DNA from: Bacillus sp. MYb209
GTDB taxonomy: Bacteria; Bacillota; Bacilli; Bacillales; Bacillaceae_G
Assembly: GCF_002975175.1 (NCBI RefSeq)
Contig: NZ_PCNZ01000011.1
Span: 62,001-126,000 of the forward strand
Length of the DNA: 64,000 nt
Direction of reading: 5' to 3'
Position 1 is the stretch's first letter. The number at the start of each line of letters is the position of its first letter. The translations under genes were made by a program, and so were the position numbers. The notes under the pieces are model-generated. The model worked only from the letters and a program-made list of their open reading frames with translations. It was not told where the DNA came from and ran no database searches. Below, in pieces: positions 1 through 9,342 of this stretch.

Positions 1-169
1 GACCGAGAACTGTTAACTTCATCGGCAAATCTTTTACGAGCCAAAAATATATATCCTTCGTAAAAGTAAATCCAATAATTAAAAACAATACAAATGATAA
101 GACTGTATATATTACTCGTTTACGAAGCTCAACAATATGTTCTACTACGCTCATTTCCCGATCTTCCAT
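1..169 (-). CDS. tatC: TatC, twin-arginine translocase subunit (partial, N-terminal)
   Basis: This is the start of TatC, the multi-pass membrane receptor of the Tat system that exports folded proteins. The 56 visible residues hold the conserved cytoplasmic opening VEHIVELRKR, then the first membrane segment at about residues 19-37. The rest lies beyond the window edge. I chose the ATG at 169; in-frame GTG codons at 178 and 181 are alternatives. tatA lies 53 bp upstream on the same strand, so this is a tatA-tatC operon. Confidence 0.9.
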   Translation of the reverse strand, partial: MEDREMSVVEHIVELRKRVIYTVLSFVLFLIIGFTFTKDIYFWLVKDLPMKLTVLG

Positions 170-222
170 CTCGTTCACCACACTTTATTTATCCATTCCG
201 AGGAAAACTCATCACATTTTAA

Positions 223-399
223 TTACTTCTTTTCCTTCTCTTGAAATGCCTCATCAGTCAATTCTTTCGTTGATTTCTTAAATTCTTTTAACGTTTCCCC
301 TAAAGCCTTTCCGATTTCCGGCAATTTTTTAGGCCCAAATAAAATTAGTACAGCTACTAAGATTAAAATTAACCCTGGAAAGCCAATATTTGAAAACAT
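223..399 (-). CDS. tatA: TatA, twin-arginine translocase pore subunit
   Basis: A 58-residue protein with the TatA/E pattern: a short N-terminus, one membrane helix at about residues 5-21, the [10 protein letters not shown] hinge, an amphipathic helix ending near EFKKS, and a charged Lys/Glu-rich tail. TatA oligomerises to form the translocation path used with TatC, whose gene follows immediately. The length is usual for Bacillus TatA proteins. An AAAAGGAGA Shine-Dalgarno precedes the ATG. Which paralogue (TatAd, TatAy or TatAc type) it is cannot be settled here. Confidence 0.93.
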   Translation of the reverse strand: MFSNIGFPGLILILVAVLILFGPKKLPEIGKALGETLKEFKKSTKELTDEAFQEKEKK

Positions 400-612
400 T
401 TCCCCATCTCCTTTTAAAGTAGATTTCTTGTCCTACTATTACTTAATTTTATTTTGTCAAAAAAGTTTGAAAACGTCAATGAATCCATCGTCTTTTGTCA
501 AAAAAATTCAAAAATATAATCAATTATACAAATTTCATTTTCTATTTCACTTGTGTATGATATGGTAAGTAAAACAGCATATTATTTCATAATAATAGGA
601 AGGATTTTCAAA

Positions 613-1269
613 ATGACAGAAAAAATGACACGTATGACGCAATTTATGAAAGAAGAAGTCGCAAATGCAATTACTCATGGTATCGGTGCCATTTTAAGCA
701 TCCCTGCCTTAATCATATTAATTATCCATGCCTCTAAACACGGTACAGCATCTGCTGTCTTTGCATTTACTGTTTACGGTGTAAGCATGTTCTTACTGTA
801 CTTGTTTTCTACTTTGTTACATAGTATTCATCATCCAAAAGTAGAAAAGTTATTTACCATTTTAGATCACTCAGCCATTTATTTATTAATCGCAGGCACA
901 TATACTCCTTTTCTACTTATTACACTACGCGGACCACTTGGCTGGACGTTACTTGCAATTATTTGGACACTTGCAATCGGCGGAATTATCTTCAAAGTTT
1001 TCTTTGTACGTCGTTTTATCAAAATGTCAACATTATGCTATATCATAATGGGATGGCTCATTATCGTTGCTATTAAACCGCTATATGAAAATTTAACTGG
1101 TCATGGTTTTTCACTACTATTAGCAGGTGGAATTTTATATTCTGTCGGTGCTATATTCTTCCTTTGGGAAAAGCTACCTTTCAATCATGCCATTTGGCAT
1201 CTTTTCGTATTAGGTGGTAGTGCAATGATGTTTTTCTGCGTACTATTTTATGTATTACCAGCAGCATAA
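613..1269 (+). CDS. Hemolysin III family membrane protein (PAQR-like)
   Basis: A 218-residue protein with seven predicted hydrophobic segments, belonging to the hemolysin III/YqfA family, related to PAQR receptors. Family markers seen are an N-terminal EEVANAITHGIGA box, LLHSIHH, LDHSAIYLLIAGTYTP and the C-terminal HAIWHLFVLGG; the His/Asp residues correspond to the zinc site of PAQR proteins. The B. cereus homologue was described as a pore-forming hemolysin, but its cellular role is not settled. The start at 613 follows AGGAAGGA; the upstream extension to 553 has no ribosome binding site. Confidence 0.9.
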   Translation: MTEKMTRMTQFMKEEVANAITHGIGAILSIPALIILIIHASKHGTASAVFAFTVYGVSMFLLYLFSTLLHSIHHPKVEKLFTILDHSAIYLLIAGTYTPFLLITLRGPLGWTLLAIIWTLAIGGIIFKVFFVRRFIKMSTLCYIIMGWLIIVAIKPLYENLTGHGFSLLLAGGILYSVGAIFFLWEKLPFNHAIWHLFVLGGSAMMFFCVLFYVLPAA

Positions 1270-1306
1270 AAAAAGTTTCAGCTTAAATTAAGCTGAAACT
1301 TTTTTA
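1270..1306. terminator. Bidirectional intrinsic terminator
   Basis: AAAAAGTTTCAGCTT pairs with AAGCTGAAACTTTTTT around a short AT loop. It lies between the convergent hemolysin III and plsC genes and has A and T tracts on both sides, so it can serve both. Confidence 0.9.
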
Positions 1307-2026
1307 TCACTTATGTAATTGAGATGCAATAACGTCTTGTGTATGTTTTGTTAATTCTTTAATATCCATACTTGCATATTCTTCTGGTGTAATTGGCTTA
1401 GAAATTGTTACCGTTGCATGTGCTGGCTTCATACGGTTTCCATTTGCCTCAAACATTTTATATGTACCGTCTAACGTTACTGGTAAAATAGCTACGCCAG
1501 ATTTTACTGCAAGGTGAAAACTACCAGCTTTAAACTCTCCTATTTCGCCGCCCTTACTTCTTGTTCCTTCTGGAAAAATTACGATAGAATGCCCGTTCTT
1601 TAATAGCTCGATTCCATCCTTAATTGCTTTAAGAGATTGACGACGATCGTTACGTTCCATAAACACACAATTCATTAGTTCCATCCAAGTTGGTACAACC
1701 GGAAACTTTTTAATTTCTGCTTTTGAAACGAATCCAATTGGCTTATTTAAGTAACCAAGTAAAACAGGAATATCCATATTACTTTGATGATTACTTACAA
1801 CTAGTACTGGCTTGTCTTTCGGAACATTTTCAAGTCCCTTTACTTCTACAGTCGACCCGGCTACACGCACCATCTTCTTACCAAACCAGTTTGTTGTTTT
1901 ATACACAACACTATCTTTTTCTTGCGGTGACATCGTATTTACTTTTCTTTTAATACGCCACAGCCTTGGTGTAATCGCAATTACGATTAAAATTAAATAA
2001 AAGATTTTAAAAAACGTTTGAATCAT
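1307..2026 (-). CDS. plsC: 1-acyl-sn-glycerol-3-phosphate acyltransferase
   Basis: A 239-residue PlsC-type acyltransferase that acylates lysophosphatidic acid at position 2 to form phosphatidic acid at the cytoplasmic face of the membrane. Visible are an N-terminal hydrophobic anchor (residues 2-20), the catalytic HX4D motif as NHQSNMD (about residues 79-85), the glycerophosphate-binding FPEGTRS (about 151-157), and a third block near VAILPVTLDG. Length is normal. It stands alone on the minus strand, separated by a terminator from azoR upstream. Confidence 0.93.
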   Translation of the reverse strand: MIQTFFKIFYLILIVIAITPRLWRIKRKVNTMSPQEKDSVVYKTTNWFGKKMVRVAGSTVEVKGLENVPKDKPVLVVSNHQSNMDIPVLLGYLNKPIGFVSKAEIKKFPVVPTWMELMNCVFMERNDRRQSLKAIKDGIELLKNGHSIVIFPEGTRSKGGEIGEFKAGSFHLAVKSGVAILPVTLDGTYKMFEANGNRMKPAHATVTISKPITPEEYASMDIKELTKHTQDVIASQLHK

Positions 2027-2090
2027 ACAGAACCCCCACCTATTATCATTCCGACCTTCATTATACTAGACAAACGAAGGAAAAAGAAGA

Positions 2091-2126
2091 AAAAATGTCC
2101 AAACAACAAGTGTTTGGACATTTTTA
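2091..2126 (-). terminator. Intrinsic terminator after azoR
   Basis: AATGTCCAAACA pairs with TGTTTGGACATT, with flanking A and T runs. It separates azoR from plsC. Confidence 0.85.
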
Positions 2127-2138
2127 AAGTATTCTATA

Positions 2139-2774
2139 TTAGAAACGTTTTGCTAATTCACGTGCATTAGCAATTGCTGCTTCTTTAATTTCTTGTGCTT
2201 TTTCAGGGTTTGCATTCATTCCCTCAACTGCAATATATTCAGTATCATTTACACCGATGAATCCTAATACTGTTTTCAAGTGATTGCGACCGAAGTCCAC
2301 AGCTGCGTATGCTCCTTCAGAATAAACGCCACCTGTAGCTTGAATGTGAAGTGCTTTTTTGCCTTCTAATAAGCCAACTGGACCATTTTCAGTATATTTG
2401 AATGTTTTACCTGCGATTGCTACGTTATCTAAGTATGCCTTTACTACTGGTGGATAGCTAAAGTTCCACATTGGAGTTACGAATACATAACGATCGGCAT
2501 GCATAAATGTTTCTAGGTTTGTGTTCATTGCTGCGACTTTTTGTTGTTGAACTTCCGTTAAAGTTTCAAAACCTTCACCTGCTGCAAATTTACCCCAAGC
2601 AGCAAATACATCTGCATCAATTGCTGGTACAGTAGTATTGAATAAATCAATTGTTACTACTTCGTCTTGTGGATGCTCATTTTTATAAGCTTCGATGAAA
2701 GCTTCGCCTACTGCTACTCCGAAAGAACCTTCTGCTGAATTTGGATTTGCTGTAATAAATAGTACTTTTGTCAT
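2139..2774 (-). CDS. azoR: FMN-dependent NADH-azoreductase
   Basis: A 211-residue flavodoxin-fold oxidoreductase of the AzoR/AcpD family, which uses NADH and FMN to reduce quinones and azo compounds in the cytoplasm. The N-terminus MTKVLFITANPN with the following SFGVAVG phosphate-binding stretch, the PMWNFSYPPVVKAYLDN block (about residues 100-116) and the ATGGVYSEG block (about 142-150) are diagnostic. The ATG at 2774 is preceded by AAAAGGGAGAG; an upstream in-frame ATG lacks such a site. The B. cereus group carries several paralogues, so the number of this one is not assigned. Confidence 0.93.
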   Translation of the reverse strand: MTKVLFITANPNSAEGSFGVAVGEAFIEAYKNEHPQDEVVTIDLFNTTVPAIDADVFAAWGKFAAGEGFETLTEVQQQKVAAMNTNLETFMHADRYVFVTPMWNFSYPPVVKAYLDNVAIAGKTFKYTENGPVGLLEGKKALHIQATGGVYSEGAYAAVDFGRNHLKTVLGFIGVNDTEYIAVEGMNANPEKAQEIKEAAIANARELAKRF

Positions 2775-2966
2775 TGTATTCTCTCCCTTTTTACATTTTA
2801 TCTTCAATTCAAGATTTATAATTCGAAAGTAAATAACTTATCTTATGTAAGTATAATACAAAAAGCCATACGTAATGTCAATAAAAATAGCTACTTTTTT
2901 TTCGTAAGTTAATAAGAATTATATTGTTTATTTTTTTGTATATAAGCATTAGGATTTTAACCAATA

Positions 2967-3002
2967 AAAAAACTACCTCCATATTTCATGGAGATAGTCT
3001 TT
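2967..3002 (-). terminator. Intrinsic terminator after the PBP gene
   Basis: GACTATCTCCATG and ATGGAGGTAGTT form an interrupted hairpin on the minus strand, followed by a T-rich run; it lies 8 bp past the stop codon. Confidence 0.75.
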
Positions 3003-3010
3003 ATCAATTA

Positions 3011-4996
3011 CTACTTTTGAAAAACATGTTTCACTTTTTCAGCCGGAATATTACTTCCACCTCTACCTTTTACATCTTCAATCATCATTGTAATGACCAT
3101 ATCCGGTGAATTTAAATCAAACGCAGCGAACCAACCTAGTTCTTTTCCTTCTGCCTCTTTTGATACTTTTAATTCTGCTGTACCTGTTTTACCAGCAAGG
3201 GTCATACCATCAATTTTTGCAATTTTCCCCGTACCATCTGGATCATTAATTACTTTCGTTAAAGCCGTTTTCAATATATCTTGAGTTCCTTTAGAAATCA
3301 CATTTTCTTTCCAGGCCTTTGGTTGTTTATCTGTTTTAATAAGATGTGGCGACGGAATCGTTCCATCATTTACAATCGGTGCATACGTTAAAGCTAAATG
3401 AAGAGGAGTCATTAAGACTTGTCCTTGTCCATATCCTGTATCTGCCATTTGGATATCATTTTTTATGCCATCATTTGCGATTTTAGAAGCTGGGAATCCG
3501 TATTCAATTGGTAATTTCTCATCAAATCCGAATTTTTTTGCCTCAGCCATAAATTTATCTTTTCCAATTTTCAAAGCTTCTTGTGCGAAATAAATATTAT
3601 CCGAGTATTTCATTGCCTTATCAAAATCAATCGGATTTGCATCTTTTACACGTGTTACGTAATAATTACCCCAAGAAGAATCTTTCGTCCATTTCAGTCC
3701 TTCAATTTTCAATTCTTCTTTTGGATCGATTGTTTTTGTTTCAAGTCCAATTGCACCTGTAATCGGCTTAAATACAGAACCCGGAACCGATAATTGTGTA
3801 AATCGATTCGTCATTGGTTTTTTCGGGTCATTATTCCAAGCTTCACGTTGTGCTTTCGATGTCCCTCGCACAATTAAGTTAGGATCATATGCTGGACTAC
3901 TTACAAGTGCAATCGTTTCTCCACTTTTCGGATTAATTGCCGCACTTGAACCAGCTTCTCCCTTCATTTCATTATAAGTTTTTTCTTGAACTGTACTATC
4001 GATAGTTAAAGTTACATTTTCTCCATCAACAGCATCTGTTTTTGCTAAATTTTTAATTTCTTTTCCTTGTGCATCTTCTACAAAGACACGGCCACCTTTT
4101 TTACCGCGCAGCTTTTCTTCCAATACTTGCTCTAATCCAGCCTTACCAACTGGATCATCAGCTTGATAACCTTTCTTTTGTAGCATTTTTAAATCTTCAG
4201 CATTTACCTTTCCGATATAACCAGTTAGATGAGCTGCCGCTTCCCCTAACGGATATGTACGAACATTTACAGGTTTTGTTGCAACACCTGGTAAATCAAT
4301 GTACGTATTTTGCGTTGCTCCCTCAGGCAAAATTCCAATTGGTACGAGATACCCTGGTTTTACCCATTTAGCAGCTAGTTTTTGATCAATCTCTTCTACA
4401 GACATATTTAACAACTTCGCTACTGTTTCTTTCGTTTGTGGAGCAGTAGCATCTAATTTTTCTGGAATGATTCCAATTTCAGAAGCTTTCCCATTCGTTG
4501 CAAGACCTTTTCCATTACGATCGTAAACTTCACCACGTTTTGGTTGTGTTGTTTGCATACGCACTTTACTATCTTTTGTCATGCCAGGGAAAATGAAATC
4601 AGGAGTCCAATCTATTTTCCAAGATTCTTTATCTCCATCTTTTTCTTTCACCATTTTTGCTTCATGGCCAAAAGTGATTTTACCACCAACTGTATCCATG
4701 CTTACCTTAAAAGGAACAGGGCCTTCATCTTTTTTATCTTCTTTTACTTCCCCTATTTCTACCTTTAAGTCTTTCACTTCGATACCAGAATAAATCTTTT
4801 CATATTTCTCAGTAAACTCTTTCTTTGAAATATCTTTTTTTGCATTTTCTGATAATTGATCATACATATCTGCAAATTTTTGTTTATTCCATGCTTTTAC
4901 ATATGTATCAAACGCTTCTTGTGGTTTTTCTTCTTTACCGCATCCAACTAACATGAATGTTAAGCAAAGAAAAAGAATCCCCCATATTTTTCTCAA
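3011..4996 (-). CDS. Class B penicillin-binding lipoprotein, MecA/PBP3-like
   Basis: A 661-residue peptidoglycan transpeptidase that cross-links peptide stems outside the membrane. A lipoprotein signal ends in the lipobox LVGC (Cys19). Residues about 25-135 form a MecA-type NTF2-like domain, about 150-300 the PBP dimerisation domain, and the rest the transpeptidase. The catalytic motifs are intact: Ser407-Val-Phe-Lys410, Ser465-Asp-Asn467 and Lys603-Thr-Gly605. This architecture matches B. subtilis PBP3 (PbpC) and staphylococcal PBP2a; the MecA-like architecture raises, but does not prove, low beta-lactam affinity. It is a single-gene unit with its own terminator. Confidence 0.92.
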   Translation of the reverse strand: MRKIWGILFLCLTFMLVGCGKEEKPQEAFDTYVKAWNKQKFADMYDQLSENAKKDISKKEFTEKYEKIYSGIEVKDLKVEIGEVKEDKKDEGPVPFKVSMDTVGGKITFGHEAKMVKEKDGDKESWKIDWTPDFIFPGMTKDSKVRMQTTQPKRGEVYDRNGKGLATNGKASEIGIIPEKLDATAPQTKETVAKLLNMSVEEIDQKLAAKWVKPGYLVPIGILPEGATQNTYIDLPGVATKPVNVRTYPLGEAAAHLTGYIGKVNAEDLKMLQKKGYQADDPVGKAGLEQVLEEKLRGKKGGRVFVEDAQGKEIKNLAKTDAVDGENVTLTIDSTVQEKTYNEMKGEAGSSAAINPKSGETIALVSSPAYDPNLIVRGTSKAQREAWNNDPKKPMTNRFTQLSVPGSVFKPITGAIGLETKTIDPKEELKIEGLKWTKDSSWGNYYVTRVKDANPIDFDKAMKYSDNIYFAQEALKIGKDKFMAEAKKFGFDEKLPIEYGFPASKIANDGIKNDIQMADTGYGQGQVLMTPLHLALTYAPIVNDGTIPSPHLIKTDKQPKAWKENVISKGTQDILKTALTKVINDPDGTGKIAKIDGMTLAGKTGTAELKVSKEAEGKELGWFAAFDLNSPDMVITMMIEDVKGRGGSNIPAEKVKHVFQK

Positions 4997-5115
4997 CCGA
5001 TTCTCCTCCTCTTTCTATATAGCATACTTCTAAAGATTTTAGCATTTTTTATATGCTAGCTCTCATTATAGCACTACCGAATCACATCTATAAAGATACA
5101 TCTAATAATACAAAT

Positions 5116-5151
5116 AAAAAGGTTGATGTGAATATTCACATCAACCTTTTT
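5116..5151 (-). terminator. Intrinsic terminator after dfrA
   Basis: A near-perfect palindrome, AAAAAGGTTGATGTGAA against TTCACATCAACCTTTTT, directly after the dihydrofolate reductase stop codon. Confidence 0.9.
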
Positions 5152-5152
5152 C

Positions 5153-5641
5153 CTATTGTTGCTTCTCATATATATGGTAATAGTACGTATACGGATTTTT
5201 TTCATCCGTAACACCCTGCTCGACAAAAACTTCTTTCCAATTCGTCATATCCATTTCCGGGAAGAACGTATCCCCATCAAACGCATGATGAATCTTTGTT
5301 ATATACAATTTCTCCACATACGGTAAGAATAAATCATAAATTTGCGCTCCTCCAAAAATAAAGATTTCTTCTTCATCTTTGCATAGCTCAAACACTTCTT
5401 CCACAGAATGTGCAACTTCACAACCTTCAACATGATACCCTTCATTACGAGTTACGATAATATTACGTCTTCCTGGGAGCGGTCTACCAATCGCTTCATA
5501 GTTCTTTCTTCCCATAATAAGCGGGTGACCCATCGTTGTTTTCTTCACATACTGTAATTCACTTGGCAAATGCCACGGTAATTTATTATCTTTACCAATT
5601 ACTCTATTTTCGTCCATTGCGACCATAAATGAAATAATCAT
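5153..5641 (-). CDS. dfrA: Dihydrofolate reductase
   Basis: A 162-residue NADPH-dependent dihydrofolate reductase that regenerates tetrahydrofolate consumed by thymidylate synthase. Family motifs are MIISFMVAMDENRVIGKDN at the N-terminus, LPWHLPSEL with the substrate-contacting Glu, MGRKNYEAIGRPLPGR, and FIFGGAQIYDLFLP. The start at 5641 follows GTAGAGGAGA. It lies 19 bp after thyA on the same strand, so the two form an operon, a classical pairing because both enzymes act in the same folate cycle. It is the target of trimethoprim. Confidence 0.97.
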   Translation of the reverse strand: MIISFMVAMDENRVIGKDNKLPWHLPSELQYVKKTTMGHPLIMGRKNYEAIGRPLPGRRNIIVTRNEGYHVEGCEVAHSVEEVFELCKDEEEIFIFGGAQIYDLFLPYVEKLYITKIHHAFDGDTFFPEMDMTNWKEVFVEQGVTDEKNPYTYYYHIYEKQQ

Positions 5642-5660
5642 TTTTTCATCTCCTCTACAA

Positions 5661-6617
5661 TTATACTGCAACTGGTGCTTTAATTGCTGGGTGTGGATCA
5701 TATCCTTCTATTGTTAAATCGTCCATTTCAAAATCAAACACAGATTTCACATCTGGATTTAATGTAAGTTTCGGGAACGGACGTGGCTCACGTGCCAACT
5801 GCTTTTCTACTTGTTCAAAATGATTTGTATAAATATGCGCATCACCAATTGTATGAACAAATTCTCCTACCTCAAGACCACATTCATGTGCAATTAAATG
5901 TGTTAGAAGTGAATAGCTTGCAATGTTAAATGGAATGCCAAGGAAAATATCACCGCTTCTTTGATATAACTGACAAGAAAGTTTTCCATCTGCTACATAA
6001 AATTGGAATAGCGTATGACAAGGTGGCAATGCCATACTTGGTACATCTTCAGGATTCCAAGCAGAAACAATTAGGCGGCGTGAATCTGGTGTTTTCTTAA
6101 TCATTTCAATTACATCTTTTAATTGATCAAGTGTCTCACCAGCTGTCGTTTTCCAAGCACGCCACTGCTTTCCGTATACGTCTCCTAAATAACCATATTT
6201 ATTCGAAAAATCATCATCTTCTAGAACGTTCTTTTTAAACAATTCCATTTGCTCATCGTATTGCTTCTTAAATTCCTCATCTTGTTGAGAGCGAAGACCG
6301 AAATCTGTCATATCGGGACCATTATACTCGTCACTTTCTGCCCAGCTCTTAAAAGCCCATTCATTCCAAATATTATTATTATGTTGCAATAAATAACGAA
6401 TATTTGTATCACCTTTCATAAACCAAAGCAGTTCACTTGCTACAAGGCGAAATGGGACTCTCTTTGTCGTTAATAAAGGAAATCCTTTACTTAGATCGAA
6501 ACGCATTTGATATCCAAATACAGATACAGTACCAGTTCCCGTACGATCTTCTTTCTTCGTACCGTGCTCCATTACATGACGGCATAAATTTAAGTATTCA
6601 TATTCAGCATGTTTCAT
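5661..6617 (-). CDS. thyA: Thymidylate synthase
   Basis: A 318-residue folate-dependent thymidylate synthase converting dUMP to dTMP with methylenetetrahydrofolate. Seen are the N-terminal [11 protein letters not shown] loop (about residues 24-34), the insertion typical of the longer ThyA type (about 90-150), the catalytic cysteine in [14 protein letters not shown], the [20 protein letters not shown] nucleotide-binding stretch and IYTNHFEQV. It is the first gene of the thyA-dfrA operon. The 180 bp upstream hold the divergent promoters shared with the serine hydrolase at 6816. Confidence 0.97.
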   Translation of the reverse strand: MKHAEYEYLNLCRHVMEHGTKKEDRTGTGTVSVFGYQMRFDLSKGFPLLTTKRVPFRLVASELLWFMKGDTNIRYLLQHNNNIWNEWAFKSWAESDEYNGPDMTDFGLRSQQDEEFKKQYDEQMELFKKNVLEDDDFSNKYGYLGDVYGKQWRAWKTTAGETLDQLKDVIEMIKKTPDSRRLIVSAWNPEDVPSMALPPCHTLFQFYVADGKLSCQLYQRSGDIFLGIPFNIASYSLLTHLIAHECGLEVGEFVHTIGDAHIYTNHFEQVEKQLAREPRPFPKLTLNPDVKSVFDFEMDDLTIEGYDPHPAIKAPVAV

Positions 6618-6815
6618 ATGTAGGAAAACCTTCTTTCAATCTTATATGAGATTTATCATAACATGAAAAACAGCGAATTTAATAATCCAAATTAATAAAA
6701 ATTCTTTCAATATTTCTTACAAAATTATTAACTTTCAATATTAAAAAAGGTTTTCACTTTTCTATTACAGAAAGTATAGTGCGGAACATAAAAATTATAT
6801 TTGGAGGTTGGAGGC

Positions 6816-8273
6816 ATGTCTAAAATCAAAACTCCTGTTTTAAGTACGTTACAACATAAGGTTGAGAAGATGATGAAGGATTTACACGTTCCTGGCGCTG
6901 CTATAGCTGTTATAAAAGATGGTGAGGTCATTGTTTCTGAAGGTTTCGGTTATCGTAGCATAGAGAAAAAAGAGGCTGTTACTCCGCAGACACGATTCGC
7001 AATCGGTTCCGCAACGAAAGCATTCGGTACACTTTCATTAAGCTTATTAGCACAGCAAAAAAAGTTTAATTGGGATACTCCTGTCCAAACTTACGTACCT
7101 AACTTCTCTTTCTCCGATATGCTCGCTAACTCGCAAGTTACAGGACGAGATTTAGCTTCTCATCGTACTGGGGTAAGTCGTCACGATGCTCTTTGGTACA
7201 GCTCTTCCTTATCTCGAAAAGATATCGTAGAAAAAATAAAACATTTATCACTTGATGCACCGTTCCGCACAGCATTTCTTTATAACAACTTAATGTATGC
7301 GACCATTAGTTATATTGTGGAAAACATTACGAATCAAACGTGGGAGCAATACGTTACAGAACATATTTTAGAACCTTTAAATATGAGGCATACAAACTTC
7401 TCTGTTACAGACTCACAAAATACAGATGATTATGCTTTACCTTACGCTGAAGATGATGGTGAAATAAAAGAAATTCCATTCCGAAATATCGATACGGTTG
7501 GAGCGGCTGGATGTATAAACTCTACTATTGAAGATATGGCAAATTGGGTACTTCTGCATTTAAATGCAGGAAAAACAGAAAATCATGATTTGATTTCTAC
7601 TGAACTACTCCAAGAAATGTATACACCGCATACTCCAATACCGGATCAGCCAATGTTATCAACGAGTGAATCACCATTAAATAGCTACGGACTAGGTTGG
7701 TTTATTAGCGCTTACCGTGGTTATAAACTTATTCATCACGGTGGTAATATTGATGGATTTTCTGCACTTGCGTCATTTATGCCAAACGAAAATATCGGTA
7801 TTATCGTACTAACAAATTCCGGGCAAACTTTACTCCCTACTTATATTACAAAACATATTTACGACGAACTTCTCGGACTAGAATATATCGACTGGCATGA
7901 ACGTGCTATAGAAGATAGTGAAAAAATGAAAGAAATGATGAAAGAGGCAACTGAATCACTTCCTGAAGCAATAAATGGGACTATCCCTTCTCATACATTA
8001 GATCACTACGCTGGAACTTTTGAGCACCCTGCTTATGGAACACTGAAAATATACAAACAAGATGATTCCTTACATGTACAATTCATGGATACGGAAATTA
8101 AACTACAGCACCATCATTACGACATCTTCTCAACATCCATTAGTTTGTTCCAAATGAAGATGGGGCTTTTATTCGCTTATGATATGAATGTAAATGGTGA
8201 ATTCCCGGCTCTTCAATTACATGTACCTGCAATGTTAAGTACTCAACCCCTTACATTTACGAAAATTAAATAG
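6816..8273 (+). CDS. Serine hydrolase, class C beta-lactamase/PBP4* fold
   Basis: A 485-residue protein of the beta-lactamase-related serine hydrolase family (esterases, D-amino-peptidases, class C-like enzymes). The SxxK nucleophile motif is Ser65-Ala-Thr-Lys68, the second motif is Tyr156-Asn-Asn, and HHGGN (about residue 308) replaces the KTG box, as in many esterase-type members. Residues about 385-485 form a separate beta-rich C-terminal domain. There is no signal peptide, so action on the wall is unlikely. The ATG follows GGAGGTTGGAGGC. Substrate unknown. Confidence 0.85.
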   Translation: MSKIKTPVLSTLQHKVEKMMKDLHVPGAAIAVIKDGEVIVSEGFGYRSIEKKEAVTPQTRFAIGSATKAFGTLSLSLLAQQKKFNWDTPVQTYVPNFSFSDMLANSQVTGRDLASHRTGVSRHDALWYSSSLSRKDIVEKIKHLSLDAPFRTAFLYNNLMYATISYIVENITNQTWEQYVTEHILEPLNMRHTNFSVTDSQNTDDYALPYAEDDGEIKEIPFRNIDTVGAAGCINSTIEDMANWVLLHLNAGKTENHDLISTELLQEMYTPHTPIPDQPMLSTSESPLNSYGLGWFISAYRGYKLIHHGGNIDGFSALASFMPNENIGIIVLTNSGQTLLPTYITKHIYDELLGLEYIDWHERAIEDSEKMKEMMKEATESLPEAINGTIPSHTLDHYAGTFEHPAYGTLKIYKQDDSLHVQFMDTEIKLQHHHYDIFSTSISLFQMKMGLLFAYDMNVNGEFPALQLHVPAMLSTQPLTFTKIK

Positions 8274-8280
8274 TTAATTT

Positions 8281-8312
8281 AATAGAGGGAAGATTGCGCT
8301 TCCCTCTATTAT
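8281..8312 (+). terminator. Intrinsic terminator
   Basis: AATAGAGGGAAG pairs with CTTCCCTCTATT, followed by a T-rich stretch, just after the serine hydrolase stop codon. The remaining 150 bases to the PAP2 gene end hold nothing I recognise. Confidence 0.85.
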
Positions 8313-8470
8313 TTTGGAATTAGAAATACATCCTGCAACCTATAATCCAATTATTGAATTTAATAAATAAAATGAGAATAACCCAAATGCTAACTTATTT
8401 ATCAAAACAGCTTAATGGACAAGCCATGCATTAATTATTATATATTCCCTCAAAGGAAAAGACTTTCTTA

Positions 8471-9334
8471 TCACCGATTCAATGAATGTGGAAGAACATC
8501 ATTATTATTGATGCGTTTATTTTTCTTATCCTTCCAAATCAATTTTTTCAAACACATAAAAACAGTAACTGAAATAGCGACTCCAGCTGTAACATCTGAA
8601 GCAAAATGAGCTCCTACCATAATACGACTCATTGGTACTAGTATCATCCATAAAAGAATGAGAATCCAAACACCTATTTTTTTTCTTTTCAGTGAAGCAA
8701 AATATTCTGGTAATAAACTAAACCAAATGACCAACGCTGCATTAGCACTATGGCCTGAAGGGAATGACATAAACTCATCACTTTTAGCAATTCCTTGAGG
8801 TATAAACCATTTTGAAAACCCTTCAAAAGATCCAATAGAAATCATATGCCGATAGCGTTCTCTACCCCATCCTAGTTTTATTAGATTAAATGTAATTAAC
8901 ACAATAACTACACTTAATAATCCAACTAATGCAATATCTCTCAATCTTGCATCATCATATTTACTCCATGATTTAGAAATCATATAACAAGTTACAATAA
9001 AACAAAGCATAAAAATTGGAATCAATAATTTTGAAATAGTTAAATAATGTACTAGCATAAATGCAGCTGCAAAAGCGAACAAAAGAATGATTACTCCATA
9101 GCCAATTCCAGATAGATAATACCCTCTTGAACCTTTATTCTTTCTAGCTTTAAATAAATACATACTAGAAAATAAGGCAATAAGCATTGCTGGAATTTCT
9201 CCTATAGCTTGTAAAAAAAGAGCGATCTTATTAGTTGGTTCATATAGACTATGGGATATCTGTAGGTCTGTAAATGCAAAGATACATAATAAAATAGCGA
9301 AACTTGAAATTAATATCACTTTTCTATTTTTCAT
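8471..9334 (-). CDS. PAP2-family membrane phosphatase
   Basis: A 287-residue membrane protein with about seven hydrophobic segments and a C-terminal type 2 phosphatidic acid phosphatase domain. The tripartite signature is visible: a degenerate first motif KLGWGRERYRHM, PSGHSANAA with the catalytic His, and SRIMVGAHFASD. Such enzymes dephosphorylate phosphatidic acid, diacylglycerol pyrophosphate or undecaprenyl pyrophosphate. AGGAGG lies 4 bases before the chosen ATG; another ATG at 9337 is only one base from it. It starts 8 bp after the esterase gene, an apparent two-gene operon. Confidence 0.85.
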   Translation of the reverse strand: MKNRKVILISSFAILLCIFAFTDLQISHSLYEPTNKIALFLQAIGEIPAMLIALFSSMYLFKARKNKGSRGYYLSGIGYGVIILLFAFAAAFMLVHYLTISKLLIPIFMLCFIVTCYMISKSWSKYDDARLRDIALVGLLSVVIVLITFNLIKLGWGRERYRHMISIGSFEGFSKWFIPQGIAKSDEFMSFPSGHSANAALVIWFSLLPEYFASLKRKKIGVWILILLWMILVPMSRIMVGAHFASDVTAGVAISVTVFMCLKKLIWKDKKNKRINNNDVLPHSLNR

Positions 9335-9342
9335 CATTCCTC